A stretch of 64,000 nt of DNA. Origin: Ligustrum vulgare. Lineage: Eukaryota; Streptophyta; Magnoliopsida; Lamiales; Oleaceae. Each line of letters opens with the position of its first letter. The first letter of the stretch is position 1. Below are positions 24,165 through 38,800 of the stretch, in pieces. Under the pieces are notes generated by a model, which saw only the letters and a program-made list of their open reading frames with translations, was not told the DNA's origin and made no database searches. Made by a program: the position numbers and the translations under genes. The stretch spans positions 28,585,608 through 28,649,607 of the forward strand of contig OY743174.1 of NCBI GenBank assembly GCA_963555705.1, in the 5' to 3' direction.

Positions 24165-27100
24165 CGTCCTTCAATTAGTGATAGAAAAAGAAAAAATTCG
24201 AACCTCTTTATTTAATTTTTTTACTTGAATATTAATTATTTTTTTTAAAAAAAAAAAACTACCAAAAAACTTTAAAGGAAATCTTTTTTTTTATTATTAT
24301 TTTACCATCAAGCCTTTTTTGGAGTATCTTACCCTCGCATCTTTTCAATAATTTCCTATTCACCGTAGTTTTAATTAATGCACTTTTTTTAAAATTTTAA
24401 TTCTTTTAATTTTTATATTGCAATTCAAAATATTTTTCATACATATAAAGTATGAACTCTTTCCTTTCCCACACAAAAATCATTTAAATAAAATCACAAC
24501 TCTTGTATAATATATGATTTCTGTAACGTCCTTCAATTAGTGAGAGAAAAAGAAAAAATTCGAACCTCTTTATTTAATTTTTTTACTCGAATATTAATTA
24601 TTTTTTTAAAAAAAAAAACTACTAAAAATCTTTAAAGGGGCAACCATTTTTTATTATTATTTTACCATCAAGCCTTTTTTGGAGCATTTTACACTCGCAT
24701 CTTTTTAATAATTTTCTGTTCACATAAGTTTTAATTAATGCACATTTTTAAATATATTTGTTATTTTTATTGAAGAATTTCCAATAAAAATATTTTTCAT
24801 ACATATAAAGTATGAACTCTTTACTTTCTCACACAAAAAATCATTTAAATAAAATTCAAAACCCCTGTATAATATATGATTTCTGTAACGTCCTTCAATT
24901 AGTGAGAGAAAAAGAAAAAATGCGAACCTCTTTAATTAATTTTTTTTCATGAATATTAATTTTTTTTAAAAAAAATAACTACTAAAAAACTTTAAAGGGA
25001 AACATTTTTGATATTTTTATTTTACCATCAAGCCTTTTTTGGAGTATCTTACCCTCGAATCTTTTCAATAATTTCCTATTCACCGTAGTTTTAATTAATG
25101 CACTTTTAAATATTTTAATTCTTTTAATTTTTATATTGCAATTCAAAATATTTTTCATACATATAAAGTATGAACTCTTTACTTTCTCACACAAAAATCA
25201 TTTAAATAAAATTCACAACTCTTGTATAATATATGATTTCTGTAACGTCCTTCAATTAGTGATAGAAAAAGAAAAAATTTGAACCTCTTTATTTAATTTT
25301 TTTACTTGAATATTAATTATTTTTTTTAAAAAAAAAAAACTACAAAAAAACTTTAAAGGAAATCATTTTTTTTATTATTATTTTACCATCAAGCCTTTTT
25401 TGGAGTATCTTACCCTCGCATCTTTTCAATAATTTCCTATTCACCGTAGTTTTAATTAATGCACTTTTTTTAATATTTTAATTCTTTTAATTTTTATATT
25501 GCAATTCAAAATATTTTTCATACATATAAAGTATGAACTCTTTACTTTCTCACACAAAAATCATTTAAATAAAATCACAACTCTTGTATAATATATGATT
25601 TCTGTAACGTCCTTCAATTAGTGAGAGAAAAAGAAAAAATTCGAACCTCTTTATTTAATTTTTTTACTCGAATATTAATTATTTTTTTTAAAAAAAAAAC
25701 TACTAAAAATCTTTAAAGGGGCAACCATTTTTTATTATTATTTTACCATCAAGCCTTTTTTGGAGCATTTTACACTCGCATCTTTTTAATAATTTTCTGT
25801 TCACATAAGTTTTAATTAATGCACATTTTTAAATATATTTGTTATTTTTATTGAAGAATTTCCAATAAAAATATTTTTCATACATATAAAGTATGAACTC
25901 TTTACTTTCTCACACAAAAAATCATTTAAATAAAATTCAAAACCCCTGTATAATATATGATTTCTGTAACGTCCTTCAATTAGTGAGAGAAAAAGAAAAA
26001 ATGCGAACCTCTTTAATTAATTTTTTTTCATGAATATTAATTTTTTTTAAAAAAAATAACTACTAAAAAACTTTAAAGGGAAACATTTTTGATATTTTTA
26101 TTTTACCATCAAGCCTTTTTTGGAGTATCTTACCCTCGAATCTTTTCAATAATTTCCTATTCACCGTAGTTTTAATTAATGCACTTTTAAATATTTTAAT
26201 TCTTTTAATTTTTATATTGCAATTCAAAATATTTTTCATACATATAAAGTATGAACTCTTTACTTTCTCACACAAAAATCATTTAAATAAAATTCACAAC
26301 TCTTGTATAATATATGATTTCTGTAACGTCCTTCAATTAGTGATAGAAAAAGAAAAAATTTGAACCTCTTTATTTAATTTTTTTACTTGAATATTAATTA
26401 TTTTTTTTTAAAAAAAAAAACTACAAAAAAACTTTAAAGGAAATCATTTTTTTTATTATTATTTTACCATCAAGCCTTTTTTGGAGTATCTTACCCTCGC
26501 ATCTTTTCAATAATTTCCTATTCACCGTAGTTTTAATTAATGCACTTTTTTTAATATTTTAATTCTTTTAATTTTTATATTGCAATTCAAAATATTTTTC
26601 ATACATATAAAGTATGAACTCTTTACTTTCTCACACAAAAAATCATTTAAATAAAATTCAAAACCCCTGTATAATATATGATTTCTGTAACGTCCTTCAA
26701 TTAGTGAGAGAAAAAGAAAAAATTCGAACCTCTTTATTTAATTTTTTTACTTGAATATTAATTATTTTTTTAAAAAAAAAAACTACCAAAAAACTTTAAA
26801 GGAAATCATTTTTTTTATTATTATTTTACCATCAAGCCTTTTTTGGAGTATCTTACCCTCGCATCTTTTCAATAATTTCCTATTCACCGTAGTTTTAATT
26901 AATGCACTTTTTTTAAAATTTTAATTCTTTTAATTTTTATATTGCAATTCAAAATATTTTTCATACATATAAAGTATGAACTCTTTCCTTTCTCACACAA
27001 AAATCATTTAAATAAAATCACAACTCTTGTATAATATATGATTTCTGTAACGTCCTTCAATTAGTGAGAGAAAAAGAAAAAATTCGAACCTCTTTATTTA

Positions 27101-27769
27101 ATTTTTTTACTCGAATATTAATTATTTTTTTTTAAAAAAAATCTACTAAAAATCTTTAAAGGGGAAACCATTTTTTATTATTATTTTAGCATCAAGCCTT
27201 TTTTGGAGCATTTTACACTCGCATCTTTTTAATAATTTTCTGTTCACATAAGTTTTAATTAATGCACATTTTTAAATATATTTGTTATTTTTATTGAAGA
27301 ATTTCCAATAAAAATATTTTTCATACATATAAAGTATGAACTCTTTACTTTCTCACACAAAAAATCATTTAAATAAAATTCAAAACCCCTGTATAATATA
27401 TGATTTCTGTAACGTCCTTCAATTAGTGAGAGAAAAAGAAAAAATGCGAACCTCTTTAATTAATTTTTTTTCATGAATATTAATTTTTTTTAAAAAAAAT
27501 AACTACTAAAAAACTTTAAAGGGAAACATTTTTGATATTTTTATTTTACCATCAAGCCTTTTTTGGAGTATCTTACCCTCGAATCTTTTCAATAATTTCC
27601 TATTCACCGTAGTTTTAATTAATGCACTTTTAAATATTTTAATTCTTTTAATTTTTATATTGCAATTCAAAATATTTTTCATACATATAAAGTATGAACT
27701 CTTTACTTTCTCACACAAAAATCATTTAAATAAAATTCACAACTCTTGTATAATATATGATTTCTGTAA
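24165..27769 (+). repeat. 7-mer HOR, copy 1 with an inserted 3-mer (10 monomers, 3605 bp)
   Basis: Starts are 24165, 24527, 24889, 25246, 25608, 25970, 26327, 26691, 27051 and 27413. The 7-mer is a' (tail tttcccacac), b (ggggcaacc), c, a' (atttg), a' (gagag, attcg), b (ttagcatc), c. Here an additional a' b c (25246-26326) sits after the first three. Its a' has the atttg head of the fourth member, but it is followed by the ggggcaacc b of the second. It is thus a hybrid expected from a misaligned exchange. Confidence 0.8.
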
Positions 27770-30294
27770 CGTCCTTCAATTAGTGATAGAAAAAGAAAAA
27801 ATTCGAACCTCTTTATTTAATTTTTTTACTTGAATATTAATTATTTTTTTTAAAAAAAAAAAACTACCAAAAAACTTTAAAGGAAATCATTTTTTTTATT
27901 ATTATTTTACCATCAAGCCTTTTTTGGAGTATCTTACCCTCGCATCTTTTCAATAATTTCCTATTCACCGTAGTTTTAATTAATGCACTTTTTTTAAAAT
28001 TTTAATTCTTTTAATTTTTATATTGCAATTCAAAATATTTTTCATACATATAAAGTATGAACTCTTTCCTTTCCCACACAAAAATCATTTAAATAAAATC
28101 ACAACTCTTGTATAATATATGATTTCTGTAACGTCCTTCAATTAGTGAGAGAAAAAGAAAAAATTCGAACCTCTTTATTTAATTTTTTTACTCGAATATT
28201 AATTATTTTTTTTAAAAAAAAAACTACTAAAAATCTTTAAAGGGGCAACCATTTTTTATTATTATTTTACCATCAAGCCTTTTTTGGAGCATTTTACACT
28301 CGCATCTTTTTAATAATTTTCTGTTCACATAAGTTTTAATTAATGCACATTTTTAAATATATTTGTTATTTTTATTGAAGAATTTCCAATAAAAATATTT
28401 TTCATACATATAAAGTATGAACTCTTTACTTTCTCACACAAAAAATCATTTAAATAAAATTCAAAACCCCTGTATAATATATGATTTCTGTAACGTCCTT
28501 CAATTAGTGAGAGAAAAAGAAAAAATGCGAACCTCTTTAATTAATTTTTTTTCATGAATATTAATTTTTTTTAAAAAAAATAACTACTAAAAAACTTTAA
28601 AGGGAAACATTTTTGATATTTTTATTTTACCATCAAGCCTTTTTTGGAGTATCTTACCCTCGAATCTTTTCAATAATTTCCTATTCACCGTAGTTTTAAT
28701 TAATGCACTTTTAAATATTTTAATTCTTTTAATTTTTATATTGCAATTCAAAATATTTTTCATACATATAAAGTATGAACTCTTTACTTTCTCACACAAA
28801 AATCATTTAAATAAAATTCACAACTCTTGTATAATATATGATTTCTGTAACGTCCTTCAATTAGTGATAGAAAAAGAAAAAATTTGAACCTCTTTATTTA
28901 ATTTTTTTACTTGAATATTAATTATTTTTTTTTAAAAAAAAAAACTACAAAAAAACTTTAAAGGAAATCATTTTTTTTATTATTATTTTACCATCAAGCC
29001 TTTTTTGGAGTATCTTACCCTCGCATCTTTTCAATAATTTCCTATTCACCGTAGTTTTAATTAATGCACTTTTTTTAATATTTTAATTCTTTTAATTTTT
29101 ATATTGCAACTCAAAATATTTTTCATACATATAAAGTATGAACTCTTTACTTTCTCACACAAAAAATCATTTAAATAAAATTCAAAACCCCTGTATAATA
29201 TATGATTTCTGTAACGTCCTTCAATTAGTGAGAGAAAAAGAAAAAATTCGAACCTCTTTATTTAATTTTTTTACTTGAATATTAATTATTTTTTTTAAAA
29301 AAAAAAACTACCAAAAAACTTTAAAGGAAATCATTTTTTTTATTATTATTTTACCATCAAGCCTTTTTTGGAGTATCTTACCCTCGCATCTTTTCAATAA
29401 TTTCCTATTCACCGTAGTTTTAATTAATGCACTTTTTTTAAAATTTTAATTCTTTTAATTTTTATATTGCAATTCAAAATATTTTTCATACATATAAAGT
29501 ATGAACTCTTTCCTTTCTCACACAAAAATCATTTAAATAAAATCACAACTCTTGTATAATATATGATTTCTGTAACGTCCTTCAATTAGTGAGAGAAAAA
29601 GAAAAAATTCGAACCTCTTTATTTAATTTTTTTACTCGAATATTAATTATTTTTTTTTAAAAAAAAACTACTAAAAATCTTTAAAGGGGAAACCATTTTT
29701 TATTATTATTTTAGCATCAAGCCTTTTTTGGAGCATTTTACACTCGCATCTTTTTAATAATTTTCTGTTCACATAAGTTTTAATTAATGCACATTTTTAA
29801 ATATATTTGTTATTTTTATTGAAGAATTTCCAATAAAAATATTTTTCATACATATAAAGTATGAACTCTTTACTTTCTCACACAAAAAATCATTTAAATA
29901 AAATTCAAAACCCCTGTATAATATATGATTTCTGTAACGTCCTTCAATTAGTGATAGAAAAAGAAAAAATTCGAACCTCTTTAATTAATTTTTTTTCATG
30001 AATATTAATTTTTTTTAAAAAAAATAACTACTAAAAAACTTTAAAGGGAAACATTTTTGATATTTTTATTTTACCATCAAGCCTTTTTTGGAGTATCTTA
30101 CCCTCGAATCTTTTCAATAATTTCCTATTCACCGTAGTTTTAATTAATGCACTTTTAAATATTTTAATTCTTTTAATTTTTATATTGCAATTCAAAATAT
30201 TTTTCATACATATAAAGTATGAACTCTTTACTTTCTCACACAAAAATCATTTAAATAAAATTCACAACTCTTGTATAATATATGATTTCTGTAA
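27770..30294 (+). repeat. 7-mer HOR, copy 2 (2525 bp)
   Basis: Monomer starts are 27770, 28132, 28494, 28851, 29215, 29576 and 29938. It shows the full ordered set of private markers: tttcccacac in the first a', ggggcaacc in the first b, atttg in the fourth monomer and ttagcatc in the second b. The last c (29938) differs from its counterparts by an a' head (gatag, attcg) joined to a c body. Confidence 0.85.
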
Positions 30295-32819
30295 CGTCCT
30301 TCAATTAGTGATAGAAAAAGAAAAAATTCGAACCTCTTTATTTAATTTTTTTACTTGAATATTAATTATTTTTTTTAAAAAAAAAAAACTACCAAAAAAC
30401 TTTAAAGGAAATCATTTTTTTTATTATTATTTTACCATCAAGCCTTTTTTGGAGTATCTTACCCTCGCATCTTTTCAATAATTTCCTATTCACCGTAGTT
30501 TTAATTAATGCACTTTTTTTAAAATTTTAATTCTTTTAATTTTTATATTGCAATTCAAAATATTTTTCATACATATAAAGTATGAACTCTTTCCTTTCCC
30601 ACACAAAAATCATTTAAATAAAATCACAACTCTTGTATAATATATGATTTCTGTAACGTCCTTCAATTAGTGAGAGAAAAAGAAAAAATTCGAACCTCTT
30701 TATTTAATTTTTTTACTCGAATATTAATTATTTTTTTTAAAAAAAAAACTACTAAAAATCTTTAAAGGGGCAACCATTTTTTATTATTATTTTACCATCA
30801 AGCCTTTTTTGGAGCATTTTACACTCGCATCTTTTTAATAATTTTCTGTTCACATAAGTTTTAATTAATGCACATTTTTAAATATATTTGTTATTTTTAT
30901 TGAAGAATTTCCAATAAAAATATTTTTCATACATATAAAGTATGAACTCTTTACTTTCTCACACAAAAAATCATTTAAATAAAATTCAAAACCCCTGTAT
31001 AATATATGATTTCTGTAACGTCCTTCAATTAGTGAGAGAAAAAGAAAAAATGCGAACCTCTTTAATTAATTTTTTTTCATGAATATTAATTTTTTTTAAA
31101 AAAAATAACTACTAAAAAACTTTAAAGGGAAACATTTTTGATATTTTTATTTTACCATCAAGCCTTTTTTGGAGTATCTTACCCTCGAATCTTTTCAATA
31201 ATTTCCTATTCACCGTAGTTTTAATTAATGCACTTTTAAATATTTTAATTCTTTTAATTTTTATATTGCAATTCAAAATATTTTTCATACATATAAAGTA
31301 TGAACTCTTTACTTTCTCACACAAAAATCATTTAAATAAAATTCACAACTCTTGTATAATATATGATTTCTGTAACGTCCTTCAATTAGTGATAGAAAAA
31401 GAAAAAATTTGAACCTCTTTATTTAATTTTTTTACTTGAATATTAATTATTTTTTTTAAAAAAAAAAAACTACAAAAAAACTTTAAAGGAAATCATTTTT
31501 TTTATTATTATTTTACCATCAAGCCTTTTTTGGAGTATCTTACCCTCGCATCTTTTCAATAATTTCCTATTCACCGTAGTTTTAATTAATGCACTTTTTT
31601 TAATATTTTAATTCTTTTAATTTTTATATTGCAATTCAAAATATTTTTCATACATATAAAGTATGAACTCTTTACTTTCTCACACAAAAAATCATTTAAA
31701 TAAAATTCAAAACCCCTGTATAATATATGATTTCTGTAACGTCCTTCAATTAGTGAGAGAAAAAGAAAAAATTCGAACCTCTTTATTTAATTTTTTTACT
31801 TGAATATTAATTATTTTTTTTAAAAAAAAAAACTACCAAAAAACTTTAAAGGAAATCATTTTTTTTATTATTATTTTACCATCAAGCCTTTTTTGGAGTA
31901 TCTTACCCTCGCATCTTTTCAATAATTTCCTATTCACCGTAGTTTTAATTAATGCACTTTTTTTAAAATTTTAATTCTTTTAATTTTTATATTGCAATTC
32001 AAAATATTTTTCATACATATAAAGTATGAACTCTTTCCTTTCTCACACAAAAATCATTTAAATAAAATCACAACTCTTGTATAATATATGATTTCTGTAA
32101 CGTCCTTCAATTAGTGAGAGAAAAAGAAAAAATTCGAACCTCTTTATTTAATTTTTTTACTCGAATATTAATTATTTTTTTTTAAAAAAAAACTACTAAA
32201 AATCTTTAAAGGGGAAACCATTTTTTATTATTATTTTAGCATCAAGCCTTTTTTGGAGCATTTTACACTCGCATCTTTTTAATAATTTTCTGTTCACATA
32301 AGTTTTAATTAATGCACATTTTTAAATATATTTGTTATTTTTATTGAAGAATTTCCAATAAAAATATTTTTCATACATATAAAGTATGAACTCTTTACTT
32401 TCTCACACAAAAAATCATTTAAATAAAATTCAAAACCCCTGTATAATATATGATTTCTGTAACGTCCTTCAATTAGTGAGAGAAAAAGAAAAAATGCGAA
32501 CCTCTTTAATTAATTTTTTTTCATGAATATTAATTTTTTTTAAAAAAAATAACTACTAAAAAACTTTAAAGGGAAACATTTTTGATATTTTTATTTTACC
32601 ATCAAGCCTTTTTTGGAGTATCTTACCCTCGAATCTTTTCAATAATTTCCTATTCACCGTAGTTTTAATTAATGCACTTTTAAATATTTTAATTCTTTTA
32701 ATTTTTATATTGCAATTCAAAATATTTTTCATACATATAAAGTATGAACTCTTTACTTTCTCACACAAAAATCATTTAAATAAAATTCACAACTCTTGTA
32801 TAATATATGATTTCTGTAA
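30295..32819 (+). repeat. 7-mer HOR, copy 3 (2525 bp)
   Basis: Monomer starts are 30295, 30657, 31019, 31376, 31740, 32101 and 32463. The marker order is the same as in the preceding copy, at a step of 2525 bp. The last c has the ordinary atgcg head. The following monomer (32820) lacks tttcccacac and is followed by a ttagcatc b, so the regular 7-mer ends here. Confidence 0.85.
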
Positions 32820-35800
32820 CGTCCTTCAATTAGTGATAGAAAAAGAAAAAATTCGAACCTCTTTATTTAATTTTTTTACTTGAATATTAATTATTTTTTT
32901 TAAAAAAAAAAACTACCAAAAAACTTTAAAGGAAATCATTTTTTTTATTATTATTTTACCATCAAGCCTTTTTTGGAGTATCTTACCCTCGCATCTTTTC
33001 AATAATTTCCTATTCACCGTAGTTTTAATTAATGCACTTTTTTTAAAATTTTAATTCTTTTAATTTTTATATTGCAATTCAAAATATTTTTCATACATAT
33101 AAAGTATGAACTCTTTCCTTTCTCACACAAAAATCATTTAAATAAAATCACAACTCTTGTATAATATATGATTTCTGTAACGTCCTTCAATTAGTGAGAG
33201 AAAAAGAAAAAATTCGAACCTCTTTATTTAATTTTTTTACTCGAATATTAATTATTTTTTTTAAAAAAAAAACTACTAAAAATCTTTAAAGGGGAAACCA
33301 TTTTTTATTATTATTTTAGCATCAAGCCTTTTTTGGAGCATTTTACACTCGCATCTTTTTAATAATTTTCTGTTCACATAAGTTTTAATTAATGCACATT
33401 TTTAAATATATTTGTTATTTTTATTGAAGAATTTCCAATAAAAATATTTTTCATACATATAAAGTATGAACTCTTTACTTTCTCACACAAAAAATCATTT
33501 AAATAAAATTCAAAACCCCTGTATAATATATGATTTCTGTAACGTCCTTCAATTAGTGAGAGAAAAAGAAAAAATGCGAACCTCTTTAATTAATTTTTTT
33601 TCATGAATATTAATTTTTTTTAAAAAAAATAACTACTAAAAAACTTTAAAGGGAAACATTTTTGATATTTTTATTTTACCATCAAGCCTTTTTTGGAGTA
33701 TCTTACCCTCGAATCTTTTCAATAATTTCCTATTCACCGTAGTTTTAATTAATGCACTTTTAAATATTTTAATTCTTTTAATTTTTATATTGCAATTCAA
33801 AATATTTTTCATACATATAAAGTATGAACTCTTTACTTTCTCACACAAAAATCATTTAAATAAAATTCACAACTCTTGTATAATATATGATTTCTGTAAC
33901 GTCCTTCAATTAGTGATAGAAAAAGAAAAAATTGGAACCTCTTTATTTAATTTTTTTACTTGAATATTAATTATTTTTTTTAAAAAAAAAAACTACAAAA
34001 AAACTTTAAAGGATATCATTTTTTTTATTATTATTTTACCATCAAGCCTTTTTTGGAGTATCTTACCCTCGCATCTTTTCAATAATTTCCTATTCACCGT
34101 AGTTTTAATTAATGCACTTTTTTTAATATTTTAATTCTTTTAATTTTTATATTGCAATTCAAAATATTTTTCATACATATAAAGTATGAACTCTTTACTT
34201 TCTCACACAAAAAATCATTTAAATAAAATTTAAAACCCCTGTATAATATATGATTTCTGTAACGTCCTTCAATTAGTGAGAGAAAAAGAAAAAATGCGAA
34301 CCTCTTTAATTAATTTTTTTTCATGAATATTAATTTTTTTTTAAAAAAATAACTACTAAAAAACTTTAAAGGGAAACATTTTTGATATTTTTATTTTACC
34401 ATCAAGCCTTTTTTGGAGTATCTTACCCTCGAATCTTTTCAATAATTTCCTATTCACCGTAGTTTTAATTAATGCACTTTTAAATATTTTAATTCTTTTA
34501 ATTTTTATATTGCAATTCAAAATATTTTTCATACATATAAAGTATGAACTCTTTACTTTCTCACACAAAAATCATTTAAATAAAATTCACAACTCTTGTA
34601 TAATATATGATTTCTGTAACGTCCTTCAATTAGTGATAGAAAAAGAAAAAATTCGAACCTCTTTATTTAATTTTTTTACTTGAATATTAATTATTTTTTT
34701 AAAAAAAAAAAACTACCAAAAAACTTTAAAGGAAATCATTTTTTTTATTATTATTTTACCATCAAGCCTTTTTTGTAGTATCTTACCCTCGCATCTTTTC
34801 AATAATTTCCTATTCACCGTAGTTTTAATTAATGCACTTTTTTTAAAATTTTAATTCTTTTAATTTTTATATTGCAATTCAAAATATTTTTCATACATAT
34901 AAAGTATGAACTCTTTCCTTTCTCACACAAAAATCATTTAAATAAAATCACAACTCTTGTATAATATATGATTTCTGTAACGTCCTTCAATTAGTGAGAG
35001 AAAAAGAAAAAATTCGAACCTCTTTATTTAATTTTTTTACTCGAATATTAATTATTTTTTTTAAAAAAAAAACTACTAAAAATCTTTAAAGGGGAAACCA
35101 TTTTTTATTATTATTTTAGCATCAAGCCTTTTTTGGAGCATTTTACACTCGCATCTTTTTAATAATTTTCTGTTCACATAAGTTTTAATTAATGCACATT
35201 TTTAAATATATTTGTTATTTTTATTGAAGAATTTCCAATAAAAATATTTTTCATACATATAAAGTATGAACTCTTTACTTTCTCACACAAAAAATCATTT
35301 AAATAAAATTCAAAACCCCTGTATAATATATGATTTCTGTAACGTCCTTCAATTAGTGAGAGAAAAAGAAAAAATGCGAACCTCTTTAATTAATTTTTTT
35401 TCATGAATATTAATTTTTTTTAAAAAAAATAACTACTAAAAAACTTTAAAGGGAAACATTTTTGATATTTTTATTTTACCATCAAGCCTTTTTTGGAGTA
35501 TCTTACCCTCGAATCTTTTCAATAATTTCCTATTCACCGTAGTTTTAATTAATGCACTTTTAAATATTTTAATTCTTTTAATTTTTATATTGCAATTCAA
35601 AATATTTTTCATACATATAAAGTATGAACTCTTTACTTTCTCACACAAAAATCATTTAAATAAAATTCACAACTCTTGTATAATATATGATTTCTGTAAC
35701 GTCCTTCAATTAGTGATAGAAAAAGAAAAAAATTGAACCTCTTTATTTAATTTTTTTACTTGAATATTAATTATTTTTTTTAAAAAAAAAAACTACAAAA

Positions 35801-38800
35801 AAACTTTAAAGGAAATAATTTTTTTTTATTATTATTTTACCATCAAGCCTTTTTTGGAGTATCTTACCCTCGCATCTTTTCAATAATTTCCTATTCACCG
35901 TAGTTTTAATTAATGCACTTTTTTTAAAATTTTAATTCTTTTAATTTTTATATTGCAATTCAAAATATTTTTCATACATATAAAGTATGAACTCTTTCCT
36001 TTCTCACACAAAAATCATTTAAATAAAATCACAACTCTTGTATAATATATGATTTCTGTAACGTCCTTCAATTAGTGAGAGAAAAAGAAAAAATTCGAAC
36101 CTCTTTATTTAATTTTTTTACTCGAATATTAATTATTTTTTTTAAAAAAAAAACTACTAAAAATCTTTAAAGGGGAAACCATTTTTTTATTATTATTTTA
36201 GCATCAAGCCTTTTTTGGAGCATTTTACACTCGCATCTTTTTAATAATTTTCTGTTCACATAAGTTTTAATTAATGCACATTTTTAAATATATTTGTTAT
36301 TTTTATTGAAGAATTTCCAATAAAAATATTTTTCATACATATAAAGTATGAACTCTTTACTTTCTCACACAAAAAATCATTTAAATAAAATTCAAAACCC
36401 CTGTATAATATATGATTTCTGTAACGTCCTTCAATTAGTGAGAGAAAAAGAAAAAATGCGAACCTCTTTAATTAATTTTTTTTCATGAATATTAATTTTT
36501 TTTAAAAAAAATAACTACTAAAAAACTTTAAAGGGAAACATTTTTGATATTTTTATTTTACCATCAAGCCTTTTTTGGAGTATCTTACCCTCGAATCTTT
36601 TCAATAATTTCCTATTCACCGTAGTTTTAATTAATGCACTTTTAAATATTTTAATTCTTTTAATTTTTATATTGCAATTCAAAATATTTTTCATACATAT
36701 AAAGTATGAACTCTTTACTTTCTCACACAAAAATCATTTAAATAAAATTCACAACTCTTGTATAATATATGATTTCTGTAACGTCCTTCAATTAGTGATA
36801 GAAAAAGAAAAAATTTGAACCTCTTTATTTAATTTTTTTACTTGAATATTAATTATTTTTTTTAAAAAAAAAAACTACAAAAAAACTTTAAAGGAAATCA
36901 TTTTTTTTTATTATTATTTTACCATCAAGCCTTTTTTGGAGTATCTTACCCTCGCATCTTTTCAATAATTTCCTATTCACCGTAGTTTTAATTAATGCAC
37001 TTTTTTTAATATTTTAATTCTTTTAATTTTTATATTGCAATTCAAAATATTTTTCATACATATAAAGTATGAACTCTTTACTTTCTCACACAAAAAATCA
37101 TTTAAATAAAATTCAAAACCCCTGTATAATATATGATTTCTGTAACGTCCTTCAATTAGTGAGAGAAAAAGAAAAAATTCGAACCTCTTTATTTAATTTT
37201 TTTACTCGAATATTAATTATTTTTTTTAAAAAAAAAACTACTAAAAATCTTTAAAGGGGAAACCATTTTTTATTATTATTTTAGCATCAAGCCTTTTTTG
37301 GAGCATTTTACACTCGCATCTTTTTAATAATTTTCTGTTCACATAAGTTTTAATTAATGCACATTTTTAAATATATTTGTTATTTTTATTGAAGAATTTC
37401 CAATAAAAATATTTTTCATACATATAAAGTATGAACTCTTTACTTTCTCACACAAAAAATCATTTAAATAAAATTCAAAACCCCTGTATAATATATGATT
37501 TCTGTAACGTCCTTCAATTAGTGAGAGAAAAAGAAAAAATGCGAACCTCTTTAATTAATTTTTTTCATGAATATTAATTTTTTTTAAAAAAAATAACTAC
37601 TAAAAAACTTTAAAGGGAAACATTTTTGATATTTTTATTTTACCATCAAGCCTTTTTTGGAGTATCTTACCCTCGAATCTTTTCAATAATTTCCTATTCA
37701 CCGTAGTTTGAATTAATGCACTTTTAAATATTTTAATTCTTTTAATTTTTATATTGCAATTCAAAATATTTTTCATACATATAAAGTATGAACTCTTTAC
37801 TTTCTCACACAAAAATCATTTAAATAAAATTCACAACTCTTGTATAATATATGATTTCTGTAACGTCCTTCAATTAGTGATAGAAAAAGAAAAAATTCGA
37901 ACCTCTTTATTTAATTTTTTTACTTGAATATTAATTATTTTTTTAAAAAAAAAAACTACCAAAAAACTTTAAAGGAAATCATTTTTTTTATTATTATTTT
38001 ACCATCAAGCCTTTTTTGGAGTATCTTACCCTCGCATCTTTTCAATAATTTCCTATTCACCGTAGTTTTAATTAATGCACTTTTTTTAAAATTTTAATTC
38101 TTTTAATTTTTATATTGCAATTCAAAATATTTTTCATACATATAAAGTATGAACTCTTTCCTTTCTCACACAAAAATCATTTAAATAAAATCACAACTCT
38201 TGTATAATATATGATTTCTGTAACGTCCTTCAATTAGTGAGAGAAAAAGAAAAAATTCGAACCTCTTTATTTAATTTTTTACTCGAATATTAATTATTTT
38301 TTTTAAAAAAAAAACTACTAAAAATCTTTAAAGGGGAAACCATTTTTTATTATTATTTTACCATCAAGCCTTTTTTGGAGCATTTTACACTCGCATCTTT
38401 TTAATAATTTTCTGTTCACATAAGTTTTAATTAATGCACATTTTTAAATATATTTGTTATTTTTATTGAAGAATTTCCAATAAAAATATTTTTCATACAT
38501 ATAAAGTATGAACTCTTTACTTTCTCACACAAAAAATCATTTAAATAAAATTCAAAACCCCTGTATAATATATGATTTCTGTAACGTCCTTCAATTAGTG
38601 AGAGAAAAAGAAAAAATGCGAACCTCTTTAATTAATTTTTTTTCATGAATATTAATTTTTTTTAAAAAAAATAACTACTAAAAAACTTTAAAGGGAAACA
38701 TTTTTGATATTTTTATTTTACCATCAAGCCTTTTTTGGAGTATCTTACCCTCGAATCTTTTCAATAATTTCCTATTCACCGTAGTTTTAATTAATGCACT

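Noticed and set aside
37069..37254. 61-codon plus-strand frame
   Set aside because: A chance open frame crossing the junction of monomers at 36782 and 37146; not shared by equivalent positions of neighbouring HOR units.
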